55,383 nucleotides of DNA from positions 81,391 through 136,773 of the forward strand of contig CAIUQE010000034.1 in the NCBI GenBank assembly GCA_903901225.1. Reading direction: 5' to 3'. Both the position numbers and the translations under genes were made by a program. The stretch is from Candidatus Omnitrophota bacterium (GTDB taxonomy: Bacteria; Omnitrophota; Gorgyraeia; Zapsychrales; Fredricksoniimonadaceae). The notes beneath the pieces were generated by a model that searched no databases, had not been told where the DNA came from, and saw only the letters and a program-made list of their open reading frames with translations. The stretch's first letter is position 1; every line of letters begins with the position of its first letter. This document shows, piece by piece, positions 16,198 through 23,937 of this stretch.

Positions 16198-17339
16198 GAA
16201 TAAACCTCCTGTTTTGTCCCGACCATCCGCAGGGATGACGGGGGATGACTGTAACGCATGCCCATTGACTTGAAATGCGCGTGATCGTTCAAAAATCCTA
16301 TGACCATCCGGGCAGAGAGCGGATGATGGGCTAACCCACCCCACAGCGCGGCCACCCGTCGTTGCCACACGAAACACGTGTGATAATCCCGGGCGTATTG
16401 CCGCAGGCGTGACGCTTCATCATCATGGGCAAGGAGCGCTCCGGCGAGGAACTGGCCGCTGAGGAGCGCCACGCTCATGCCGCCGCCCGTCACAGGGTCA
16501 ATGAACGCCGCCGCATCACCCACCCGCCATATGCCATCTTTATTCAGAACAACAGCCTTGCGCGCCGGAACACATACTGCCTTCCAGGGCGTGACCCGAC
16601 GGGCCTTGCCCAGGATATTTTGCAAAGAAATATTCTCCCGCGTCCAGGCATCGATCACGCGCTGGGGGTCGTTGCCGCAGGCTTTGAACAAACCGGCTTC
16701 AACCACATAACACACATTGACCTTACCCAGCTCGAAGGGATTGATCCCCACATGCCCACCGCGGCAACACACCAGCGACACCTGGCCGCGCAACGCGGGA
16801 ATGTCCTCGTATAACGCGCCGATCCCCATTTGCACCCCGGGGGCGTCGGGCAGTGTCACCGGATGGCCGGTGGCACTGATAAGATCTCTGACCTTCAGCA
16901 AGCGCGTGGTGCCGCGGCTATAATGATCAATATCAAGCTCAAAACCCTTATCGTCACCAATGACCTGCCTGATCCGGGCGCCTTCGAGCACCTCGACGCC
17001 GAGCGCTTTCGCCCGCGCCAGAAGGACTTTGTCCAAAAGATCGCGGCTGACGCCGAGCGCCGGGCCATCATGCACAGGGATGGTCACCGCTGTCCCATCC
17101 GCCGAAGAAAGCACCGCTTTGTTAACGAGCTGAGCGCCCTGGGACAGCAACTCGTTCCACACCCCCATGGACTCAAGAAGTTTACGGCTTTCGGGCGCGA
17201 TGAACCCGCCGCAGGTCTTGGCGCGAGGAAACACACTGCGATCCACCAGGACGACCCGGCGGCCTCGCGTGGCCAAGGCCATCGCGCACGATGTGCCCGC
17301 CGGACCTGCCCCAATGATCAACGCGTCTGCTGTCTGCAT
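16194..17339 (-). CDS. FAD-dependent oxidoreductase, geranylgeranyl reductase/hydroxylase family
   Basis: Flavoprotein of 381 residues in the GGR/p-hydroxybenzoate hydroxylase superfamily. It has the N-terminal FAD site DALIIGAGPAGTSCAMALA, then PRAKTCGGFIAPES, and the second flavin motif VGDAAAFIDPVTGGGMSVAL. It could hydroxylate or dehydrogenate a lipid ring, or reduce a prenyl chain. The ATG at 17339 is chosen because it starts just before the FAD motif and GGGAA lies just upstream; it follows yceI by 13 bases. Coupled to the polyketide synthase gene, it is the likely ring-oxidising step. Confidence 0.88.
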   Translation of the reverse strand: MQTADALIIGAGPAGTSCAMALATRGRRVVLVDRSVFPRAKTCGGFIAPESRKLLESMGVWNELLSQGAQLVNKAVLSSADGTAVTIPVHDGPALGVSRDLLDKVLLARAKALGVEVLEGARIRQVIGDDKGFELDIDHYSRGTTRLLKVRDLISATGHPVTLPDAPGVQMGIGALYEDIPALRGQVSLVCCRGGHVGINPFELGKVNVCYVVEAGLFKACGNDPQRVIDAWTRENISLQNILGKARRVTPWKAVCVPARKAVVLNKDGIWRVGDAAAFIDPVTGGGMSVALLSGQFLAGALLAHDDEASRLRQYARDYHTCFVWQRRVAALWGGLAHHPLSARMVIGFLNDHAHFKSMGMRYSHPPSSLRMVGTKQEVYS

Positions 17340-17352
17340 ATTTCCCGTTCCC

Positions 17353-17913
17353 TTAGGGGACCTTAAAAACGATCGAGAAATCAACCTGCACCGGGTCCGC
17401 CACCTTGACGAAAAAGAACGACGGCGCGTGAAGGTCAAATGCCTTGAGGCTCACCGAAAAACTTCCCGCGCAAATATACTGACCGTGGTCGAGAGTAACA
17501 AGTGCAGGGATCGTGACATCCTGATGGATCCCGTGCATGGCCAATACAGCGTGCAACACCGCTTTGGCCTCTGTCCCGTCCGCGGCCGGAACAATGTCGA
17601 CCTTGCTCACATCAAGCGTGATCGCCGGAAAAAGAGACGCGGCGAACATCTTGTACATGTTCGTGTCGCGGGTATTATTACCCGTGCTGATCGCCAGGAT
17701 ATCCACAGCAACATGGCCTGATGCCGAGATGTGATCAGCGTTCACAACAAGCTCGCCTGACACCTTGCCCGCCTTGCCGCGAAAATCATGCGTTGTGGTC
17801 TTGCTCAGGAACGTGATCGAACTTTTTGGCGCGTCCACCACCAGGTCCGCGGCCCGGGCCATGACCGGGTGAAGAAAGATCAAAATGCCGATGCTCAATA
17901 AAATTCTTTTCAT
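17353..17913 (-). CDS. YceI-family periplasmic lipid/isoprenoid-binding protein
   Basis: 187 residues with a signal peptide (MKRILLSIGILIFLHP, cleavage near ARA-AD) and a YceI lipocalin-like barrel: SSITFLSKTTTHDFRGKAG, then SGHVAVDILAISTGNNTRDT and SVSLKAFDLHAPSFFFVKV. Family members bind polyisoprenoid quinones in the periplasm. The ATG at 17913 has GGAG seven bases upstream. As the first gene of the flavoprotein / polyketide synthase / methyltransferase operon, it may carry the lipid or quinone product. Confidence 0.88.
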   Translation of the reverse strand: MKRILLSIGILIFLHPVMARAADLVVDAPKSSITFLSKTTTHDFRGKAGKVSGELVVNADHISASGHVAVDILAISTGNNTRDTNMYKMFAASLFPAITLDVSKVDIVPAADGTEAKAVLHAVLAMHGIHQDVTIPALVTLDHGQYICAGSFSVSLKAFDLHAPSFFFVKVADPVQVDFSIVFKVP

Positions 17914-18070
17914 GGAAAGCTCCCTGGAAATACGCAATTGATATATTTTCGCTGAAGGATTTGCAACGTATCTTGCAAATCCTTCCCTACAATATTGCCT
18001 CATTGGCGAATGAAAAAGAAGCGCTCTGTCCCCGAAACCGCCATTTAAGACGCAACCTGTTGCAGGAAAA

Positions 18071-18098
18071 ATAAAAAACCCTGCAATAATCTGCAGGG
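18071..18098 (-). terminator. Intrinsic terminator or attenuator upstream of yceI
   Basis: On the minus strand a perfect 7-bp stem CCCTGCA / TGCAGGG with a 6-base loop is followed by TTTTTTATTTTT. It points toward yceI but no minus-strand gene ends before it; the next genes up are brnTA on the other strand. So it is either a barrier to antisense reading from the right or an attenuator in the yceI leader. The rest of 17914-18206 shows no gene. Confidence 0.7.
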
Positions 18099-18206
18099 CG
18101 ACAAAGTCGAAGCGAGGTTTGATGAAAAAGTGCGTCCCGATCGTTGATGGCAAATAAGCCATACTTTTTTATGGCACAAGAGAAGTCTTTGTGGTATTGT
18201 TTGCTC

Positions 18207-18494
18207 ATGGAAACAGATTTTGAATGGGATCCGATCAAGAATGCTTTGAATCGGCAAAAACACCATGTTTCATTTGAGGAAGCCCAGTATGCTTTTGTGG
18301 ACACTCAACGTATCATTGCCAAAGATATCAAACATTCGTTATCGGAAACCCGTTACTACTGTTTTGGTTATGTTAACGGCGGGATAATGACAGTTCGTTT
18401 CACGTATAGAAAAAATAAGATCCGGATATTTGGCGCCGGTTATTGGCAGAAAGGAAAGAAAATTTATGAAGAAGCATATCGATTACACCCATGA
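18207..18494 (+). CDS. brnT: BrnT-family toxin
   Basis: RNase toxin of the BrnT family, 95 residues: FEWDPIKNALNRQKHHVSFE, AQYAFVDTQRI, and RIFGAGYWQKGKKIYEEAY match the family pattern. The ATG at 18207 is preferred to one at 18144 because it begins at the family N-terminus. It reads on the plus strand, opposite to every other clear gene here, and overlaps its antitoxin by 29 bases. The region is less GC-rich than its neighbours, fitting horizontal gain. Confidence 0.85.
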   Translation: METDFEWDPIKNALNRQKHHVSFEEAQYAFVDTQRIIAKDIKHSLSETRYYCFGYVNGGIMTVRFTYRKNKIRIFGAGYWQKGKKIYEEAYRLHP

Positions 18495-18702
18495 ACCCAT
18501 CGGCGAGATCAAAATCGTTAATGATTTCTTGCCCCCACCTGAAAAATTGGTTTTTAGAAGAAAGAGCATCAAAGTAACCATGTCTCTGGACGAAGAATCC
18601 GTCAGTTTCTTCAAGAAACAAGCCCAACGGAATCATGTGCCGTATCAAACTATGATCCGCAATCTTATCAACACCTATGTGGCCAAATATCAGGTTAATT
18701 AG
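18466..18702 (+). CDS. BrnA/CopG-type antitoxin
   Basis: 78 residues following and overlapping BrnT. The C-terminal half (SIKVTMSLDEESVSFFKKQA then YQTMIRNLINTYVAK) is a ribbon-helix-helix DNA-binding fold as in BrnA/CopG antitoxins. An AAAGGAAAG lies about 8 bases before the ATG at 18466. It should neutralise BrnT and repress the pair. Confidence 0.82.
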   Translation: MKKHIDYTHEPIGEIKIVNDFLPPPEKLVFRRKSIKVTMSLDEESVSFFKKQAQRNHVPYQTMIRNLINTYVAKYQVN

Positions 18703-18719
18703 TTCTTATAAATTTTGAC

Positions 18720-18935
18720 CTACTTCAACAACGGCACCCCGGCGCCATCGCGCCTGATCTGCATGTCCAGGTTTGACTGGGCGAAGTCGATACCACCTTT
18801 ATTAGCATCCTCAGCTACCGGCGCCACCTTAGGACCACGGTCAGGAAGTATACTGTAGGTCGTTAATCCGGTCCAATCTTGCTGTTCACGCCAATGGAGG
18901 AACTTTTTGAAGGAAACGTTACCTTCGTGCAGGGG
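18720..18935 (-). pseudogene. C-terminal relic of an unknown gene
   Basis: Directly after the stop of the response regulator the same frame stays open for 71 codons to a TAG at 18720-18722, with no start codon of its own. It contains KKFLHWREQQDWTGLTTYSI, LPDRGPKVAPVAEDANKGGI and DFAQSNLDMQIRRDGAGVPL. The GGIDF-x-NLDMQI-RRDG tail looks like a real conserved C-terminus, similar from memory to tails of Omnitrophota proteins. Probably the leftover 3' end of a deleted gene. Confidence 0.55.
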
Positions 18936-19463
18936 TTAGAGGCCGTGTTTCTTGATCTTGTACCAGAGGGTGCGTTCGGAAATTTTCAACAGCCTGGCGG
19001 CCTCGGCCTTGACATTGCCCGCGGCTTTCAGGGCCTTGAGGATGGCCGCTTTTTCACTCTCATCGAGGCTCGGTTGCAGTTCCAGGGAATTGTCCAGCGG
19101 CGCGGACAAGCGCGCCACCACATCCGTGATGACGCGATGCAATTCCGGGACCGTGAAGGGTTTCTGGATATAATCCCGCGCGCCATGCTTGAGCGCCTTA
19201 ACCGCGGAATCAACCTCAGCATGGGCGGTCATGACAATGACCGGGATCCCCAGCTGAAGGCGCTCCATCTCAAACACAAGCTCCACCCCGCTCATCACGG
19301 GCATGCGCATATCAGTCACAACGACGTCGGGGGCAAAATCATAAATGGCCTTCAGGGCTTGCTGACCATCAGGCGCGGTGCGGACCTCGTCGCCTAACTC
19401 CTTGAACCCCAGGCGCAGGACCCTGAGCAAACGCTCCTCGTCATCCACGATCAATATTTTCAT
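18936..19463 (-). CDS. Response regulator, receiver plus Fis-type HTH
   Basis: 175 residues: a CheY-like receiver (ILIVDDEE, phosphoacceptor Asp51 in VVTDMRMP, VMTAH, Lys101 in YIQKPF) joined to a C-terminal Fis/NtrC-type helix-turn-helix (AAGNVKAEAARLLKISERTL). The AAA+ sigma-54 activation domain of NtrC proteins is absent, as in RegA/ActR-type regulators, so it should act on ordinary promoters. It starts 12 bases after the sensor kinase gene and is its partner. Confidence 0.92.
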   Translation of the reverse strand: MKILIVDDEERLLRVLRLGFKELGDEVRTAPDGQQALKAIYDFAPDVVVTDMRMPVMSGVELVFEMERLQLGIPVIVMTAHAEVDSAVKALKHGARDYIQKPFTVPELHRVITDVVARLSAPLDNSLELQPSLDESEKAAILKALKAAGNVKAEAARLLKISERTLWYKIKKHGL

Positions 19464-19475
19464 ATGCCTTCCTTC

Positions 19476-20786
19476 TTATGCCAACGGCAGGAGCACGGTA
19501 AAAATAGCTCCCGGTTCATCTGCGACATTCTGGGCGCTTACACTGCCGCCGTGATTCTCGACGATATGTTTGACAACGGCAAGCCCGATCCCGAAGCCGC
19601 TCTCCCTGGTCGTGTAAAACAGATCAAAAATCTTTTCTTTGACCCCCGGCGCTAACCCCGGACCATGATCTTTGACCGTGATCACGTAAGAATTGTCCTG
19701 TTTCCGGGTCACGATGTCAATGGTGCTGTCTTTCGGTGACACCGCGATGGCATTGAGGAAAAGGTTGAGGATAACCTGGCGGATCTGTCCCGGAATGCAG
19801 GAACACAGGACACCCGACGCCTGGTTGGAATAATTGACCGCCACCCCGGCTTCGCCCAGCCGTCCGCGCGCCAGCTCCAGGACCGAACGGATGATCGCGC
19901 CGATGTCGGCCATCTGCCGCGGCACGTCCTTGCGCGAGCTCAGGCTCAACAGTTCGCGGATAAGCCCGTCGATGCGGTCAACCTCCTCGACCATATACCC
20001 GGCCAGTTCACGCCCTTCCGTATCGAGTGTGCTCCGCCGGGCCAGAAGGTCGGCCGAACTCTTGATGATGCCCAGAGGGTTGCGGATCTCATGCGCCACG
20101 GACTGGGCCAGTATCCCGGCCGACGTTATCTTTTGCCGCTCTATTTCAAGGTTGGTCTGATACCCAAGATTGATGAAAAAATACACAGCCCAGGCGACAA
20201 GCCCCAGAAAAAGGATCCCGGAAAAGATCAAACTATGGCGCAAGGTCTCACGCCGCGCCAGCTGGGCCTTGTCCAACGCCTCACGCGCGAACCCCGCGTC
20301 GGCCTGCCTCAGCCGGATGATCTGCGCCTGGATGTCCGTGACCTTTTGCAGATACATCCCGGCCATGGCCGGCGTCATGGTGCCTTTGGTCAAAACCTCC
20401 GTGTAATCCTTCAGGCACCCGCGCAAAGGCTCGATGATCCTGTCAAGATAACGCTCCTCGATCACCTGATGCTCGGAGTGGCCTCTGGAATAATCCGCCA
20501 TGTCCCTGGCCAGATCATCCAAAACAGCTGCAATGGCTGCCGTCGACACCGATCGGGACGAAGAAAGGCCGACAGCCTGCCCGTCCGCCACGGCCGTCAG
20601 GATCGCGCGTTGCCCGCTCAAAAGGTCTTCCAGGGACTGAATACGGCTGAGCTCTTCCCATTCATCCTCGATCTCGTGGTGATAAACGTGCAGGTCCTGC
20701 TGGGCCTTGATGCTAAAGAACACCTGCAATAAAAAGCAGATCACGATGAGGCTGAAAGCGCCGATCTTTTTCTGGGTCAGTGTCAT
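19476..20786 (-). CDS. Membrane sensor histidine kinase
   Basis: 436 residues. Membrane helices at about 8-27 and 186-206 enclose an extracytoplasmic helical sensor of about 155 residues rich in Glu/Arg, with no recognised ligand domain. Then HisKA with His232 in SVAHEIRNPLG, N-box NLFLNAIAVS, G1 KDHGPGLAPG and G2 SGFGIGLAVVKH. NtrB-like kinase core. It is co-transcribed with marC upstream (7 bases) and the response regulator downstream (12 bases). Confidence 0.92.
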   Translation of the reverse strand: MTLTQKKIGAFSLIVICFLLQVFFSIKAQQDLHVYHHEIEDEWEELSRIQSLEDLLSGQRAILTAVADGQAVGLSSSRSVSTAAIAAVLDDLARDMADYSRGHSEHQVIEERYLDRIIEPLRGCLKDYTEVLTKGTMTPAMAGMYLQKVTDIQAQIIRLRQADAGFAREALDKAQLARRETLRHSLIFSGILFLGLVAWAVYFFINLGYQTNLEIERQKITSAGILAQSVAHEIRNPLGIIKSSADLLARRSTLDTEGRELAGYMVEEVDRIDGLIRELLSLSSRKDVPRQMADIGAIIRSVLELARGRLGEAGVAVNYSNQASGVLCSCIPGQIRQVILNLFLNAIAVSPKDSTIDIVTRKQDNSYVITVKDHGPGLAPGVKEKIFDLFYTTRESGFGIGLAVVKHIVENHGGSVSAQNVADEPGAIFTVLLPLA

Positions 20787-20793
20787 AGAAGCG

Positions 20794-21384
20794 TCATTTC
20801 AGGAAAGAGATGATCTCGAAGATCCCTTTACGGACCATCATCACACCAATGGCGGCCAGCAAAAGGTACATGACCTTGGACAGCGCCTTCGCCCCGTTGG
20901 CCCCAATGAGCCGAATGAGCCTGTCCGCGTTGAAGAACACCAGGGCCACGATGACAATATTGGATAGGACCGCGACCAGCGTGACGAACCAGCCGAACTG
21001 GTTCATCAGCATCAGCGCCATGGTCAGGACCGCTGGCCCGACAATGAGCGGCGTGCCGAACGGGACCACGCCAAGCTCGACATGCTTCACCCGCCGTGAC
21101 GCGGCGTTGCGGCTTAACAAATCGACCATGGCCAGGCAAAAAAGTATCATCCCGCCGGCGATCATGAAATCACCGATGCTGATGCCCAGGTAATTGAGGA
21201 CGATCTTACCCAGGAAAATAAAACTGACCGCGAGCAAAGTCGCGGTCCAAAGGGACAGGACAATAGTCCGCTGTTTCTCCACAGGCGACAACCCCTGGGT
21301 CAGCCCGGCGAATACCGCCAGGATCCCGATCGCGTCGAACGCGAAGAACATGGGGATGAACGCCAAAAATATTTGATGAAGCAT
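20794..21384 (-). CDS. MarC-family membrane protein
   Basis: 196 residues with six predicted membrane helices. MarC family features: FFAFDAIGILAVFAGLTQGL at the N-terminus, GISIGDFMIAGGMILFCLAM, and VPFGTPLIVGPAVLTM. Function of the family is unknown (once thought to concern antibiotic resistance). It is the first gene of an operon with a two-component system, so the kinase may report on something MarC handles. Confidence 0.9.
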   Translation of the reverse strand: MLHQIFLAFIPMFFAFDAIGILAVFAGLTQGLSPVEKQRTIVLSLWTATLLAVSFIFLGKIVLNYLGISIGDFMIAGGMILFCLAMVDLLSRNAASRRVKHVELGVVPFGTPLIVGPAVLTMALMLMNQFGWFVTLVAVLSNIVIVALVFFNADRLIRLIGANGAKALSKVMYLLLAAIGVMMVRKGIFEIISFLK

Positions 21385-21463
21385 CGGTGTTCCCTCCCTG
21401 ATAACGTTGCTTCCAGCATTATACTATAAAGATCCCCAAAAAATCCCCTCTGCCAAGCGCCGT

Positions 21464-23041
21464 TCAATGCATACCGACGAGGGGCGGACGCCGCCGGCTA
21501 GAACGGAAAAAGAACGCCAGGGGAATGAAACAGAAACTCAGGATGCCGAACCAGAAAAAATTATCCACGAACGCCAGCAAGGACGCCTGGCGCGTAAGCT
21601 CCCGGTAAACATACGCCTGGGCCATCAATCCCGTCGACGCGGGGCCCAGCGACGCCGTGGCCTGCTCGGCCTGGCGCAGGGTCTGCTGGTAAACGGGATC
21701 GAACGGCGTCACGTGCGCGACAAGCGCCACCTGATGGACCTGCGCCATGCGCGCCAGGATGGTCGTGGCGACCGCGATCCCGACAGCGCCGCCGATATTG
21801 CGCATCAGGTTGAACAGCCCCGACGCGTTGCCGATATCCTCGTTCGGCAGTGTCGCCATGCTCATGGTCGTCAGGGTGATAAACACCATGGGCAATGACG
21901 TTCCATTCATGATAACCGCCCAGATGACCGATGTGAGCGCTATCTGCAGGTTGATCTGGCCGATCCAGCAACAGGTCAAACCAAGGACAAGAAATCCGGC
22001 CCCCAGGATGAGCCTGTTGCTCACCTTGCCGCTCATGCGCCCCACGACGATCGCCGCCACAAACGCCCCGATCCCCCGCGGGCCGATGGCCAGTCCACTC
22101 AAATACGCCGAGTAGCCCATCAACGTCTGGAAAAAAAGCGGCAGCAGGACCAGCGTCCCGTAAAGGATCGCGCCCAGCGCCGTGATGAGGATCATGCCCA
22201 GGGCGAAGTTCCGGTCACGCAACACCCTCAGGTTCACGACCGGGTGTTTCACGCGCAATTCCCACACCACGAACGCGACCAGGGACGCCGCCACGAGCAG
22301 GAATGCCCAGCACACCCAAGGCGACTGGAACCAGTCGACCTCCTGCCCCTTGTCCAGGACAAGTTGCAGTGTCCCCAGGCCGAGGGCCATGAGCGAAAAT
22401 CCGATGTAATCGATCCGCGACGCCACGGTGCGTTTGATGTACGGCGGATCTTCGATAAAAACACTGGCCATGAACACGGAAAGGATGCCGACGGGAAGAT
22501 TGATCAGGAAAACCCAACGCCATGAAAAATTATCCGTGATCCAGCCACCGACGATGGGCCCGATGATGGGCGCGACCACGACCCCCATCGAGAACACCGC
22601 CATGGCCTGCCCGCGCTTCTCCTTCGGAAAACTCTCGAGCAGGATCGCCTGCGACATGGGCTGTAAAGCCCCGCCGCCCAGCCCCTGCAGGATGCGCGCG
22701 GCGATGAGGAAGCCGAGGCTGGTGGCCAGGCCGCACAGGAGCGAGGCGATGGTAAAAATGATGATGCAGATGATCAGGACACGCTTGCGCCCGAAGAAGC
22801 CGGCAAACCACGCGCCCGCCGGCAGGATGATCGCGTTGGAGACCAGATAACTGGTGAGGACCCAGGTCGCTTCATGGTTGGTGGCCGCAAGATTACCGGC
22901 GATATGCGGCAAGGCAACATTGGCCACCGACGTGTCCAGGATCTCCATCACGGTCGCCATCATGACCGCCAGGGCGATCATCCAGGGATTATGGCGGGAC
23001 TTCCATGGCGCGGGGGCTTCAAGGGGCGCGATGGCTCCCAT
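21464..23041 (-). CDS. DHA2-family MFS efflux permease (EmrB type)
   Basis: Drug:proton antiporter of the 14-helix DHA2 family, 525 residues. Family motifs: TVMEILDTSVANVALPHIAG in helix 1, ILQGLGGGALQPMSQAILLE, GVVVAPIIGPIVGGWITDN (motif C) and WRWVFLINLPVGI. It works with the adaptor EmrA to pump hydrophobic compounds across both membranes via TolC. The ATG shares one base with the EmrA stop (TGATG). Confidence 0.93.
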   Translation of the reverse strand: MGAIAPLEAPAPWKSRHNPWMIALAVMMATVMEILDTSVANVALPHIAGNLAATNHEATWVLTSYLVSNAIILPAGAWFAGFFGRKRVLIICIIIFTIASLLCGLATSLGFLIAARILQGLGGGALQPMSQAILLESFPKEKRGQAMAVFSMGVVVAPIIGPIVGGWITDNFSWRWVFLINLPVGILSVFMASVFIEDPPYIKRTVASRIDYIGFSLMALGLGTLQLVLDKGQEVDWFQSPWVCWAFLLVAASLVAFVVWELRVKHPVVNLRVLRDRNFALGMILITALGAILYGTLVLLPLFFQTLMGYSAYLSGLAIGPRGIGAFVAAIVVGRMSGKVSNRLILGAGFLVLGLTCCWIGQINLQIALTSVIWAVIMNGTSLPMVFITLTTMSMATLPNEDIGNASGLFNLMRNIGGAVGIAVATTILARMAQVHQVALVAHVTPFDPVYQQTLRQAEQATASLGPASTGLMAQAYVYRELTRQASLLAFVDNFFWFGILSFCFIPLAFFFRSSRRRPPLVGMH

Positions 23042-23922
23042 CAGCGGACCTTGACCTCGGGCACAACGGACATCCCGACAGAAAGCGGATAACGATCATC
23101 CACAGTCTCGTCAAACACGATCTTGACAGGGACGCGCTGGACAACCTTCACATAATTTCCCGCCGCGTTCTCCGGCGGAAAAAGGCTGAAACGGGCACCC
23201 GTCCCGCGCTGGACGCTGTCGACATGCCCGGCCCAGGAATGCCCGGGATAGGCGTCGATGGTAAGTGCCGCCTTCTGGCCCGGACGCAGGCGCGTCAGGT
23301 CGGTCTCCTTGAAATTCGCCACCACCCATTTTTTGTCAGACACGACCGCCATGAGCGACTGCCCCGGCTGAACAAAAGCGCCAAGCGTCACCGACTTGCG
23401 GGCCACGTGGCCCGCCACCGGCGACGCGATGCGCGTGTACGAAAGGTCGAGCGCGCTCTTTTGCAGCGCCGCTTCGGCCTCCGCGACCTTGGCCGCCGCT
23501 ATCCTGGCCCGCAAGAGGGCGCGGTCCATCTGCTGTTTTGATATCTCGTCAGCCTCGCTCAATTTCGCGTAACGATCAGAATCCTGCCGGGCCTGCTCCT
23601 CCTCAGCCTTCGCGCCTTCAAGTTCAGCCGCCGCCATCCGGCCGCGGATCTCGAAATCGCGCGGATCAAGCTCCACCAGCACGGCCCCGGCCGCCACGGC
23701 CTGGTTGTCTTCCACGGGAATATTAAGGACGTGGGCGCTCACTTTCGGGCTGACCATGAGGACGTTCCCATCGATGAACGCGTCATCCGTTGCCACATAA
23801 CACACGTTCTTGAAAATGACCCACGCGAAAATAAGCCCGGCGGCAAGCCCGGCCGCGATGAAAACCGGCAGCGTTAACAGCTGCGCCCCGGGTAACTTTT
23901 TTGCCTTCTCGACTTTTTCCAT
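23041..23922 (-). CDS. EmrA/HlyD-family membrane fusion protein
   Basis: Periplasmic adaptor, 293 residues. One N-terminal membrane helix (about 17-37), then the lipoyl-type half LVELDPRDFEIRGRMAAAEL, a coiled-coil segment rich in Ala/Glu (about 80-130), and SYTRIASPVAGHVARKSVTL. The layout is that of EmrA, partner of MFS pumps, rather than an AcrA-type RND adaptor, which is normally a lipoprotein. Flanked by tolC upstream (15 bases) and emrB downstream (overlap). Confidence 0.92.
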   Translation of the reverse strand: MEKVEKAKKLPGAQLLTLPVFIAAGLAAGLIFAWVIFKNVCYVATDDAFIDGNVLMVSPKVSAHVLNIPVEDNQAVAAGAVLVELDPRDFEIRGRMAAAELEGAKAEEEQARQDSDRYAKLSEADEISKQQMDRALLRARIAAAKVAEAEAALQKSALDLSYTRIASPVAGHVARKSVTLGAFVQPGQSLMAVVSDKKWVVANFKETDLTRLRPGQKAALTIDAYPGHSWAGHVDSVQRGTGARFSLFPPENAAGNYVKVVQRVPVKIVFDETVDDRYPLSVGMSVVPEVKVR

Positions 23923-23937
23923 GATGACCTGCTCCTT

